Shown piece by piece: positions 1-5,718 of a DNA stretch of 9,219 nt. The stretch covers positions 1-9,219 of the forward strand of contig JAJYGO010000217.1 in NCBI GenBank assembly GCA_021785115.1, given 5' to 3'. Origin of the DNA: Chloroflexota bacterium (GTDB taxonomy: Bacteria; Chloroflexota; Limnocylindria; Limnocylindrales; CSP1-4). Position numbers and translations under genes: made by a program. The notes beneath the pieces were generated by a model. It was given only the letters and a program-made list of their open reading frames with translations, did no database searches and was not told the DNA's origin. How positions within the stretch are numbered: position 1 is the stretch's first letter; every line of letters begins with the position of its first letter.

Positions 1-144
1 ATGCAGGGCTCCGAGCACATCGTCGCGGTCAACCGCGACCCGGACGCGCCGATCGCGGAGATCGCCGACCTGTTCGTGCTGGGCGACCTGTTCGAGGTGG
101 GGCCGGCGCTGGCCGCCGAGCTCCGCTCCAGGCGGGGCGGCTGA
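1..144 (+). CDS. etfA: Electron transfer flavoprotein alpha subunit, C-terminal end (partial)
   Basis: Only the last 47 codons are inside the window; the frame is open from base 1 and stops at TGA 142-144. The ATG at base 1 is probably an internal Met. The peptide has the hallmark C-terminal pattern of EtfA: a strand reading IVAVNRDPDAPI, then IADLFVLGDLFEV and a final helix PALAAEL. In the family this is the end of the FAD-binding domain II of the alpha subunit, where the NKDP(D/E)API segment and the GDLFEV motif are near invariant. EtfA with EtfB accepts electrons from acyl-CoA and related dehydrogenases and passes them to the quinone pool through ETF-QO. etfB and the rest of etfA should lie to the left. 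Identity is confident from the motif; nothing can be said about the missing FAD-binding part. Confidence 0.88.
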   Translation: MQGSEHIVAVNRDPDAPIAEIADLFVLGDLFEVGPALAAELRSRRGG

Positions 145-164
145 CGGCCGGCGGGGGAGTGCCG

Positions 165-776
165 ATGACGGGGACGCTGCTCTGGCTCGCCGCGCTGGCG
201 GTCCTGTCCCTCGTCGCGGCCGTCGTCCTGCGGCGCACGGCGAGCCTGGCCGGCGGCACCCACGAGCTGGACCGGTTCCAGTCGGACGTGGTCGCCATCC
301 ACCAGGGCCTGACCGACACCGTCGGGCCCCTGGTCGCGCACCTCGACGACGTGCGCCGGGGCGCCGCAGACCCGGCCCAGACGAGGCCGGAGGTGGATGG
401 GGCCCGGGCGTCGCTGCGGACGCTGAGCGAGAGGGCCCACCGCCTCAAGCCCCCGGCCGCGCTGGCCGACCGGTCGCAGCAGCTCGCCTGGGAGGTGGAC
501 CGGGCGGTGCGCGCGGCCGACATGGCGGCCCACGGGATCAGCCAGATGGGCCGCGTCCGCCACGACGCCAGCACCGAGGCGCAGGTGGCCCTCAAGCGCG
601 GCACCCTCGGCCTCCGACACGCCCGGGAGGCGGTGGCGCGGATCATGATGGACACCTCGCGCCTGACGCCGGCCGATGTGCGGGCGATGCCGCCGACGCG
701 CGCCGCGGGCCTGATCCTGACGCCGCCCACGGACGAGGACCTCCTGGTCGGCGGCGAGGACGCCCCAACCAGCTGA
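165..776 (+). CDS. Hypothetical membrane-anchored helical protein
   Basis: I do not recognise a family. The 203-residue product starts with an uncleaved-looking membrane segment (about residues 4-22, LLWLAALAVLSLVAAVVL) followed by two arginines, which suggests one N-terminal helix with the rest in the cytoplasm by the positive-inside rule. Residues 30-165 are rich in Ala, Leu, Arg, Glu and His and look mainly alpha-helical, possibly a coiled coil. The C-terminus is a short acidic tail. I chose ATG 165 because GGGAG at 155-159 sits five bases before it; the in-frame GTG at 159 would overlap that ribosome binding site. The gene begins 20 bases after the etfA stop, so it is probably the last gene of the etf transcript. 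Its job there is unknown. Codon usage (G/C-ending) matches real neighbouring genes, which supports coding. Confidence 0.72.
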   Translation: MTGTLLWLAALAVLSLVAAVVLRRTASLAGGTHELDRFQSDVVAIHQGLTDTVGPLVAHLDDVRRGAADPAQTRPEVDGARASLRTLSERAHRLKPPAALADRSQQLAWEVDRAVRAADMAAHGISQMGRVRHDASTEAQVALKRGTLGLRHAREAVARIMMDTSRLTPADVRAMPPTRAAGLILTPPTDEDLLVGGEDAPTS

Positions 777-780
777 TTGA

Positions 781-829
781 GCCCACTATGTAGTGGTATG
801 CTGCGCCAACACCACTACCGGTAGTGGTG
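781..829 (+). promoter_or_regulatory. Putative tandem NrdR boxes (operator) upstream of nrdR
   Basis: Two strong palindromes lie in the 68-base gap before nrdR. The right one, 810-829, is a perfect 20-base palindrome with core CTA-N4-TAG (815-824), the spacing found in the known 16-base NrdR box; box register 812-827. The left one is a perfect 14-base palindrome at 783-796 (CCACTA, TG, TAGTGG). If the left box is taken as 781-796, the linker to the right box is 15 bases, matching the 15-16 base linker known for paired NrdR boxes. CCACTA/TAGTGG half-sites occur four times. The -10 candidate lies between the boxes, so a bound repressor would block the promoter. The left box is atypical in having 2 rather than 4 bases between its half-sites. 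Autoregulation is inferred. Confidence 0.72.
797..802 (+). promoter_or_regulatory. Candidate -10 element of the nrdR-dcd promoter
   Basis: TATGCT at 797-802 would put the transcription start near 809, at the left edge of the right-hand palindrome, leaving a leader of about 36 bases with the ribosome binding site GGAGG at 836-840. No clear -35 hexamer is seen: TTGAGC at 777-782 is only 14 bases upstream. The position between two putative repressor boxes is the main support. Confidence 0.45.
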
Positions 830-844
830 CAAGTCGGAGGCAAG

Positions 845-1330
845 ATGCGCTGCCCGCAATGCGGGAACCGTGACAGCCGGGTCGTGGACTCCCGCGACCT
901 CGACGAGTCCGCGACGATCCGGCGCCGGCGCGAGTGCCCGGCCTGCTCCGCCCGGTTCACCACCTACGAGCGGATCGAGGCCGCGCGCCTGGTGGTCGTC
1001 AAGCGGGACGGGACGCGCCAGGAGTTCGACCGCGACAAGCTGGCCGCCGGTTTGGCCAAGGCGCTGACGCGGCGCCCGGTCGCCGACGACGCCGCCGAGC
1101 GGGCCGCCGACGACATCGAGGCCGAGCTCCGCTCCGCCGGCCAGTCCGAGGTGCCGAGCTCGCGGGTGGGCGCGCTCGCCATGGACCGACTCCGGGCGCT
1201 CGACCACATCGCCTACATCCGGTTCGCCTCGGTCTACCAGAGCTTCGAGGACCTCGAGGACCTCAAGCGCGAGGTGGACTCGCTGTTCGCCGAGGGGGGG
1301 ACGGCCAAGAAGGGGAAGACCACCCGATGA
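845..1330 (+). CDS. nrdR: Transcriptional repressor NrdR
   Basis: NrdR senses ATP/dATP through an ATP-cone and represses ribonucleotide reductase genes. The 161-residue product has the N-terminal zinc ribbon typical of the family: C3-x2-C6 (MRCPQCG) and C31-x2-C34 (ECPAC), with the basic stretch TIRRRRECP and the FTTYE motif between ribbon and ATP-cone. The ATP-cone covers about residues 47-137, beginning [16 protein letters not shown] and ending near [16 protein letters not shown]. Length is near the family norm of about 150-160. ATG 845 is chosen because it gives the canonical MRCP start and has GGAGG at 836-840, four bases upstream; the GTGs at 824 and 827 lie inside the palindromic operator. 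The stop overlaps the dcd start by four bases (ATGA), so the two are translationally coupled. No ribonucleotide reductase gene is in the window. The identification is firm. Confidence 0.97.
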   Translation: MRCPQCGNRDSRVVDSRDLDESATIRRRRECPACSARFTTYERIEAARLVVVKRDGTRQEFDRDKLAAGLAKALTRRPVADDAAERAADDIEAELRSAGQSEVPSSRVGALAMDRLRALDHIAYIRFASVYQSFEDLEDLKREVDSLFAEGGTAKKGKTTR

Positions 1331-1887
1331 GCGTGCTCGCGGACCGCGACATCCGGGCCGAGCTCGAGGCCGGCCGGATCCGCATCCCCCCCTACGCCCA
1401 CCTGGACGCGTCGTTCCGCGTGTTCCGCAACAACCGGTACGCGTTCATCGACCCCCGGACCGCGCAGCCCGACCTGACGGAGCTGCTCTCGATCAGCGGC
1501 GACGACCCGTTCATCCTGCACCCGGGCGAGTTCGTGCTGGGCCAGACGCTGGAGTGGGTGGAGCTGCCCGACGACCTGGTGGCCAGGCTGGAGGGGAAGA
1601 GCTCGCTGGGGCGCCTCGGGCTGCTCATCCACTCCACCGCCGGCTACGTCGACCCCGGCTGGAAGGGGACGCTCACGCTCGAGCTGTCCAACGTCGCCAA
1701 CCTGCCGATCGCCCTGTACGCGGGCATGCGCATCGGGCAGATCTCGTTCTTCCGGATGAGCTCGCCGGTCGAGCGGCCGTACGGGAGCAAGGAGCTCGGA
1801 TCCAAGTATCAGGGCCAGTCCCAGCCGACCGCGTCCGCGTACCACGCGGACTTCGACCGCGGCCGGCGGATGCGCCCGGAGGGCTAG
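1327..1887 (+). CDS. dcd: dCTP deaminase (Mycobacterium-type, possibly dUMP-forming), with an apparent internal deletion
   Basis: Dcd deaminates dCTP toward dUTP; the bifunctional type goes on to dUMP, feeding thymidylate synthesis. The 186-residue product carries the active-site segment [17 protein letters not shown] (90-106), D109, the catalytic Glu E119 in LTLELSN, the GMRIGQ turn (133-138) and the C-terminal GSKYQGQ closing loop (158-164). The [14 protein letters not shown] wording is that of the Mycobacterium and archaeal bifunctional deaminase-dUTPases rather than E. coli Dcd. Odd point: between residues 20 and 27 (IPPYAHLD) the N-terminal signature P-x-S-x-D-x-x-L that dCTP deaminases carry is absent; compared with the mycobacterial protein as I remember it, about 11 residues are missing in frame. 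The start overlaps the nrdR stop (ATGA), so both should share the NrdR-controlled promoter. Family assignment is firm, activity is not. Confidence 0.93.
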   Translation: MSVLADRDIRAELEAGRIRIPPYAHLDASFRVFRNNRYAFIDPRTAQPDLTELLSISGDDPFILHPGEFVLGQTLEWVELPDDLVARLEGKSSLGRLGLLIHSTAGYVDPGWKGTLTLELSNVANLPIALYAGMRIGQISFFRMSSPVERPYGSKELGSKYQGQSQPTASAYHADFDRGRRMRPEG

Positions 1888-1888
1888 C

Positions 1889-2755
1889 GTGGCGATCAAC
1901 GACGCCGTCCACTGGCGGGCCGACCTCGGCGGCGGCACCACCGTCGCCCTGGTCCAGGCGGGCACCTTCCGCTCCGACGCCGGGACGCTGCTCGGCCCGG
2001 TCCCCTGGGTGCTCTGGCGCCCGTGGGCGGAGGCCGAGCTGGACGAGAACCGGCGCCTCACCCAGGCCCTCAACTGCCTGCTCGTCGAGACGCCGTCGGG
2101 GCGCGTGCTGATCGAGACCGGCATCGGCGAGCGGCTCGACGCCAAGAACGTCGCGATGCGCGGCTACGAGGGCCTGCCCATCGCGCCCAGGCTGCGCGAG
2201 GCCGGCTTCGACCCGGGCTCGGTGGACGTCGTCGCGATGAGCCACCTGCACTTCGACCACGCCGGCGGCCTGCTGCTCGCGGACGGCAGCAAGGCCTTCC
2301 CGCGGGCGCGCATCGTGGCCCAGCGCGCGGAGTGGGAGGTCGCCCTGTCGGGCAACTCCCGCGTCCTCGCCTCCTACGACCAGCCCGAGCTCCGCCTGGT
2401 CGCCGACTGGGGCGCCGAGGGCTGGGCGGAGGGCGACCGGGAGCTGCTGCCGGGCGTCGAGGTGGTCTCCACCGGCGGCCACTCCAAGGGCCACCAGGCG
2501 ATCATCGTGCGCGGGTCGGGACCGGGCGCCCGGACCGTCGCGTTCTTCGGCGACCTGTGCATGCGGCCCTGGTCGGCCAACCCGCGCTGGGTCACCAGCT
2601 TCGACGACTTCCCGCTCGACTCGGTCGAGGTCAAGGCCGAGCTGTTCCGGCGAGCGGTGGAGGGCGACTGGACGGTCGTGCTCTCGCACGAGCGCCTCGC
2701 CCCGGTCGGCAAGCTCACGCCGGACCGCGACCGCTTCCGGTTCGACGCGATCTAG
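1889..2755 (+). CDS. Metallo-beta-lactamase-fold hydrolase (lactonase-like)
   Basis: The 288-residue protein has the complete two-metal ligand set of the metallo-beta-lactamase fold: H119-x-H121-x-D123-H124 in SHLHFDHAGG, H198 in TGGHSKGHQ, D222 in FFGDL and H267 in LSHERL. The order and spacing, and the GGHSKGHQ motif (compare the GHSPGH form), resemble the AiiA/YtnP-type lactonase branch more than glyoxalase II or beta-lactamases. A substrate such as an acyl-homoserine lactone is only a guess. There is no signal peptide, so it is probably cytoplasmic. GTG 1889 is the start because GGAGGG at 1878-1883 lies five bases before it, inside the end of dcd; the dcd stop is separated by one base. 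It is therefore likely the third gene of the nrdR-dcd transcript, although its role in nucleotide metabolism is not evident. It converges on the tlpA-like gene with a 15-base gap. Confidence 0.9.
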   Translation: MAINDAVHWRADLGGGTTVALVQAGTFRSDAGTLLGPVPWVLWRPWAEAELDENRRLTQALNCLLVETPSGRVLIETGIGERLDAKNVAMRGYEGLPIAPRLREAGFDPGSVDVVAMSHLHFDHAGGLLLADGSKAFPRARIVAQRAEWEVALSGNSRVLASYDQPELRLVADWGAEGWAEGDRELLPGVEVVSTGGHSKGHQAIIVRGSGPGARTVAFFGDLCMRPWSANPRWVTSFDDFPLDSVEVKAELFRRAVEGDWTVVLSHERLAPVGKLTPDRDRFRFDAI

Positions 2756-2770
2756 CCGGACGGTCCGCGA

Positions 2771-3526
2771 TCAGCCCGCGGAGGACGGCGACGGCTGGGC
2801 GGACGCCGGGGCCGTCGGGGGCGCGGACGGTACCCCCGGGGACGCAGGGAGCGGCAGCAGCGGCTCGAGGAGCGGCCCGGCGGCAGCCTCGGTGAGTGGC
2901 CCGTTGATCTCCTCGATCACGCGGCCGTCGGGGTCGATCAGCACCTGCGTCGGCAGCGCGTAGACCTTGTAGCTGCGGAACACGTCGGCTTTGCCGTCGA
3001 ACGCGATCGGGTAGCCGATGTCGTACTTGGCGGCGTAGGCAGCGACGTCCGCCGGCGTCGTCTCCTGGACCGCGATCCCGATGATCGAGAGGCCCCGGGA
3101 GCGGTACGCCTCGTCGAGGTCGCGCAGCACGGGCGTCTCGCTCTGGCAGGGCGGGCACCACGTCGCCCAGAAGTTGAGCAGCACCAGCCGGCCGCGCAGG
3201 TCGGCGAGGCGGATGGGCTTCCCGTTGAGGTCGAGCAGCGGGGCGGGCGACCCGTCCGGCCCCTTCACGGTGAGCTCGGGGGCGACGTCGCCGGGCGCGA
3301 GCCCGGTGACCGCGCTCCCGACCAGGAACGGCGTGGCGAGCGTGATGGGCGTGGGCGCAGCCGACCCCGAGCCGGGCGCGATGGGCCGCGTCGCGACCAG
3401 GAGCAGCGCGGCGCAGGCGAGGACGATGCCCGCGGCGAGCGACAGCTGGCGCGCGGTGAACGGGCCGACGACCTGGCGGGAGCCGCGACCCGGGGGCGTG
3501 GACGGCGGGGTTCCGAGAGGGTCCAC
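2771..3526 (-). CDS. TlpA/ResA-like membrane-anchored thiol-disulfide oxidoreductase
   Basis: A thioredoxin-fold protein that would act outside the cytoplasmic membrane, reducing disulfides, classically in apocytochrome c. Of 251 residues, 1-28 are a short cytoplasmic tail, about 29-47 a membrane helix (LSLAAGIVLACAALLLVA), 48-75 a linker, 78-225 the thioredoxin domain and 228-251 a Pro/Ala/Ser-rich tail. The active site is WCPPC with C124 and C127, preceded by LLNFWAT; the cis-proline is P192 in ALPTQ. The AhpC/TSA-like strand order VAPELTVKGPDG then LNGKPIRLADLRG matches TlpA/ResA. The start is a GTG three bases after the stop of the CcdA gene, with no strong ribosome binding site, which suggests coupled translation. 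It is the last gene of a three-gene thiol-redox operon. The C-terminal tail is an unusual extra. The substrate is unknown. Confidence 0.92.
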   Translation of the reverse strand: MDPLGTPPSTPPGRGSRQVVGPFTARQLSLAAGIVLACAALLLVATRPIAPGSGSAAPTPITLATPFLVGSAVTGLAPGDVAPELTVKGPDGSPAPLLDLNGKPIRLADLRGRLVLLNFWATWCPPCQSETPVLRDLDEAYRSRGLSIIGIAVQETTPADVAAYAAKYDIGYPIAFDGKADVFRSYKVYALPTQVLIDPDGRVIEEINGPLTEAAAGPLLEPLLPLPASPGVPSAPPTAPASAQPSPSSAG

Positions 3527-3529
3527 GGG

Positions 3530-4345
3530 CTACACGTTGCCCCACTGGAAGTAGCGGGGGAGGAGCACGAGCAGGTCCAGGATCATCGCCATGCCGATGG
3601 CCGCCACCAGCAGCCCGCCGACCAGGGACACGACCCGGCCGTGCCGGACCAGCGGCCGCATCAGGGACGGCGCCCGGTCGTAGAAGAAGGCGAGCAGCAG
3701 GAACGGGACGCCCAGCCCGGCGGTGTAGCCCATGAGCAGGACTGCCCCCTGCAGGGCGGTCGTCGAGGTGGCGGCCATGGTGAGGATGCCGCCCAGGATG
3801 GTGCCGATGCAGGGCGTCCAGCCGACGGCGAAGACCGCGCCGAGCGCGAACGAGGCGCCGTACCCGGCGCGCTGCCCCACGAGCCGGGTGCCGAGCCGGC
3901 TGCCGGCGCCGCCGTCGGCCGCCGCGAGGGTCATGCCGCCGGTCATCCCCGTGACGCTGGCCGTGGCGCCGGCGTCGAGCGGCCGCCACGTGCGCTCCAG
4001 CACGGGGATGTGGACCAGGCCGGCCAGCGACAGGCCCATGACCACCAGCAGGCTGCCGCCGATGATGCGCAGCGGACGGATGTAGTCGGCGATCGCGCCG
4101 CCCGCGAAGGCCGCGGTCACGCCCAGGAGGGTGAACACGGCGCCGAAGCCCAGCACGTACGCCACCGCGTGGCTGAGGGCCGTCCAGCGCGACGGCCGGT
4201 CGAGGCGGGCGTTCCGGCCGGCGGCCGCGACGGCGACCGCGGTCAGCTGGCCGATGTAGGCCGGCACCAGCGGCAGGACGCAGGGCGAGATGAACGAGAT
4301 CAGCCCGGCTGCGACGGCCACCAGCAGGGTGTAGTCGCCCGTCAC
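3530..4345 (-). CDS. ccdA: CcdA-type cytochrome c biogenesis / thiol electron-transfer membrane protein
   Basis: CcdA (DsbD transmembrane-domain family) carries two-electron reducing equivalents across the membrane from cytoplasmic thioredoxin-like donors to extracytoplasmic acceptors such as ResA/TlpA. The 271-residue product has the two conserved membrane cysteines: C22 in SFISPCVLPLVPAY and C179 in VGWTPCIGTILG. Helices are visible near residues 6-29, 58-80, 93-112, 163-188, 198-221 and 238-262, the six expected for the family. A Gly/Ala/Thr-rich loop of about 45 residues (115-160) separates the two halves. The start is GTG at 4345, overlapping the stop of the upstream glutaredoxin gene as GTGA (4342-4345), so translation is coupled. 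Downstream is the TlpA-like partner. No ResB/CcsA haem-ligation genes are in the window, so general disulfide reduction is as likely as cytochrome c maturation. Confidence 0.93.
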   Translation of the reverse strand: MTGDYTLLVAVAAGLISFISPCVLPLVPAYIGQLTAVAVAAAGRNARLDRPSRWTALSHAVAYVLGFGAVFTLLGVTAAFAGGAIADYIRPLRIIGGSLLVVMGLSLAGLVHIPVLERTWRPLDAGATASVTGMTGGMTLAAADGGAGSRLGTRLVGQRAGYGASFALGAVFAVGWTPCIGTILGGILTMAATSTTALQGAVLLMGYTAGLGVPFLLLAFFYDRAPSLMRPLVRHGRVVSLVGGLLVAAIGMAMILDLLVLLPRYFQWGNV

Positions 4346-4641
4346 GCGGTGCCCTCGTCGGGGGCGGGGCCGTCAAGCGCCTCGTCGAGGAAGCGGCGCA
4401 GGCGGGGCTCCGTGGTGGCCAGGTCGAGTTCCCGGCCGCCGAGCGCCACGACCGGGATCGCGAGGCCGTAGCGGCGCTGGAGCTCGTCGTCCGCCTCGAT
4501 GCTGCGCTCCACCAGCGTCGGCGTTGGCAGGCCCTGGGCCGCGCGTCGGGCGAGCAGGGCGGCCAGGATCTCGTGGGCGTCCTCGCAGAGGTGGCAGCCG
4601 GGGCGGCTGTAGAGGACGATCTGGGACGGGGTCGCGGTCAC
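4342..4641 (-). CDS. Glutaredoxin-like (DUF836-type) small redox protein
   Basis: A 99-residue single-domain thioredoxin-fold protein of the Glrx-like (DUF836) group. The N-terminal strand and active site read VLYSRPGCHLCEDA, with C16-x-x-C19; the expected cis-proline is P63 in LAIPVVALGG, and the short C-terminal helix follows. No signal peptide, so it is cytoplasmic. The start is GTG 4641: the frame remains open further upstream, but that part has no protein-like content, and a -10-like TACAAT lies just six bases before this GTG. There is no ribosome binding site, which fits a leaderless message. It heads the operon with ccdA and the TlpA-like gene, so it may be the cytoplasmic electron donor for CcdA; that pairing is inferred from position. 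In-frame start alternatives cannot be fully excluded. Confidence 0.87.
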   Translation of the reverse strand: MTATPSQIVLYSRPGCHLCEDAHEILAALLARRAAQGLPTPTLVERSIEADDELQRRYGLAIPVVALGGRELDLATTEPRLRRFLDEALDGPAPDEGTA

Positions 4642-4647
4642 CCGGCC

Positions 4648-4653
4648 ATTGTA
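4648..4653 (-). promoter_or_regulatory. -10 element of the thiol-redox operon (leaderless type)
   Basis: On the minus strand TACAAT (plus-strand bases 4648-4653) is five of six to the bacterial -10 consensus and ends six bases before GTG 4641. Transcription would start at or next to the start codon, and no Shine-Dalgarno sequence is present. A -35 element is not evident. Confidence 0.55.
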
Positions 4654-4694
4654 CGGACGTGCGCGGGGATGGCCCGCGACGCGGCCTCCGCCCA

Positions 4695-4700
4695 TAGAAT
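4695..4700 (+). promoter_or_regulatory. -10 element of the globin operon (leaderless type)
   Basis: TAGAAT at 4695-4700 is five of six to the -10 consensus and ends seven bases before ATG 4708, so the transcript would begin at about the A of the ATG. No purine-rich ribosome binding site exists between them. No clear -35 hexamer is seen about 17 bases upstream. It mirrors the arrangement of the divergent operon. Confidence 0.58.
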
Positions 4701-4707
4701 CCCGGGC

Positions 4708-5127
4708 ATGCCCGAGCCGACCCTCTACGACCGCGTGGGGGGCATGCCGTTCTTCGAGCGGCTCGTGGACCGCTTCTACGATGGCATCCGGGACGACCCG
4801 GTGGTCGGCCCGATGTACCAGCGAGACCCGGCCGACCCGGACCTCGCCGGGCCCCGCCGCCGGCTCACGCTGTTCCTCGTCCAGTACTGGGGCGGCCCCA
4901 CGACGTACCTCGAGGAGCGCGGCCACCCCAGGCTGCGGGCGCGGCACTTCCCGTTCCCCATCGGCGACGCCGCCCGGGACCGGTGGCTGGTCCACATGCG
5001 GGCGGCGATCGACGCGTCCGGCGCCGGCCCGGCCGAGCGGGAGGAGCTCCACCAGTACATGACCCTGGCCGCGGACGCGATGCGCAACATCGAGGAGCCC
5101 GACGGCGGCGAGGAGCCCACGGCGTGA
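4708..5127 (+). CDS. glbO: Group II truncated hemoglobin
   Basis: A 139-residue 2-on-2 globin of the group II (trHb2, GlbO/YjbI) type, a cytoplasmic haem protein that binds O2 and reacts with NO or peroxide. Recognisable positions: Y24 (B10) in DRFYDGI, Y37 (CD1) in PMYQRD, proximal H80 (F8) in RARHFPF and W93 (G8) in RDRWLVHM; the segment QYWGGPTTY then RGHPRLRARHFPF (59-83) is the group II signature. Tyr at CD1 is as in mycobacterial GlbO. ATG 4708 gives the usual start (PTLYDRVGG) and lies seven bases after TAGAAT. The gene overlaps the next, a small membrane protein, by four bases (GTGA). It is divergent from the thiol-redox operon, so both may belong to a redox or nitrosative-stress response; that is inference. 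The globin assignment is firm. Confidence 0.95.
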   Translation: MPEPTLYDRVGGMPFFERLVDRFYDGIRDDPVVGPMYQRDPADPDLAGPRRRLTLFLVQYWGGPTTYLEERGHPRLRARHFPFPIGDAARDRWLVHMRAAIDASGAGPAEREELHQYMTLAADAMRNIEEPDGGEEPTA

Positions 5128-5498
5128 GCCCCCTGGCGACGATCGCGATCACCGCCGCTCTCGTCCTGTACACGATCGGCGTCTGGGGCGAGCGGCTCGG
5201 GGGCCGCCTGCGCCCCTGGCACCTGGGGTTCTTCTGGGCCGGCCTCCTGTGCGACACGGTGGGCACGGGGGTCATGATCGACTACGTCGGCGGGCTCACC
5301 GCCGACGTCCACGGCGTGACCGGCGTGGCGGCCATCCTGCTGATGCTCGTGCACGCCGTCTGGGCCACCACCGTGCTCGCCCGCCACGATGAGCGGCTCA
5401 TCTCCACGTTCCATCGGTTCAGCGTGTTCGTGTGGCTGGTGTGGCTGGTCCCGTACTTCAGCCCGATGTTCGTGGCGATCGCGGGGCGGCCGCAGTAG
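5124..5498 (+). CDS. Small four-helix membrane protein, HsmA/TIGR03987-like
   Basis: The 124-residue protein has four predicted membrane helices (about 5-21, 33-51, 65-86 and 98-119). From memory its pattern fits the small membrane family named HsmA/TIGR03987: YTIGVWGERLGGRLRPWHL, then FFWAGLLCDTVGT, DVHGVTG, LLMLVHAVWAT and FHRFSVFVWLVWLVPY. Family function is not known to me. Histidines H33, H63, H77 and H97 fall at or near helix ends and inside helices, so metal or haem binding is conceivable but unproven. The GTG start at 5124 overlaps the globin stop (GTGA 5124-5127) and has the weak purine stretch GGCGAGGAG (5105-5113) 10 bases upstream. Tight coupling to the globin suggests a shared process such as oxygen or NO handling at the membrane. 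Confidence 0.8.
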   Translation: MSPLATIAITAALVLYTIGVWGERLGGRLRPWHLGFFWAGLLCDTVGTGVMIDYVGGLTADVHGVTGVAAILLMLVHAVWATTVLARHDERLISTFHRFSVFVWLVWLVPYFSPMFVAIAGRPQ

Positions 5499-5630
5499 CT
5501 CTCACCCGCGGCGCGAGGCCGCTAACACGCCGTTCACCGTGCGCGCGCAGGGCGTTTACGCGGTCGGGCGAGACTGGGCCACGGAGCGGCGGCCACGATC
5601 GCCCCTCCGCCGGAGCTCCTCCTCCAGGGC

Positions 5631-5669
5631 GGCGCCGGGACGGCCGAGTCCGCCGGTCGCCCCGGCGCC
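5631..5669 (+). terminator. GC-rich hairpin, possible terminator of the globin operon
   Basis: A perfect 9-base inverted repeat pairs GGCGCCGGG (5631-5639) with CCCGGCGCC (5661-5669) around a 21-base loop that can form a small inner stem. There is no T-tract after it, so intrinsic termination is uncertain; it may simply be a structured spacer ahead of the tRNA promoter. Confidence 0.35.
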
Positions 5670-5681
5670 CTCGTGTCCCCG

Positions 5682-5709
5682 GCGACAGGGCCACTACGTC
5701 GGGTACGAT
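5682..5709 (+). promoter_or_regulatory. Candidate tRNA promoter
   Basis: GCGACA at 5682-5687 (four of six to the -35 consensus) and TACGAT at 5704-5709 (four of six to the -10 consensus) are separated by 16 bases. Transcription would begin close to 5716, three bases before the mature tRNA. Confidence 0.45.
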
Positions 5710-5718
5710 CCATGCCAC

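Larger units (their letters stand above)
5499..5718 (+). other. Non-coding gap before the tRNA, with a GC hairpin
   Basis: No convincing gene is seen in these 220 bases. Reading frames that cross the gap have no protein-like composition and one of them runs through the tRNA. A long GC-rich inverted repeat lies at 5631-5669, and a candidate tRNA promoter at 5682-5709. Confidence 0.6.

Noticed and set aside
934..1887. dcd with a long N-terminal extension starting at 934
   Set aside because: The extra residues are the wrong-frame reading of nrdR. The ATG at 1327 gives the normal dCTP deaminase start and the ATGA overlap.
1673..2689. Long antisense frame over dcd and the metallohydrolase
   Set aside because: Low-complexity Arg/Gly/Ala-rich translation; the plus-strand genes have complete catalytic motifs.
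2756..2770. Bidirectional terminator between the convergent metallohydrolase and tlpA-like genes
   Set aside because: Only a 5-base inverted repeat (CGGAC, G, GTCCG) with a one-base centre and no T-tract; too weak to call.
2715..4376. A 553-codon open frame on the minus strand across the tlpA-like and ccdA genes
   Set aside because: It is out of frame with two genes that carry clear family motifs, and its product is a Arg/Pro/Gly/Ala/His-rich string typical of a shadow frame in GC-rich DNA.
4342..5052. Glutaredoxin-like protein with a 137-residue N-terminal extension
   Set aside because: The extension lies antisense to the globin gene and has no protein-like features. GTG 4641 with a -10 element six bases upstream gives a normal-length protein.
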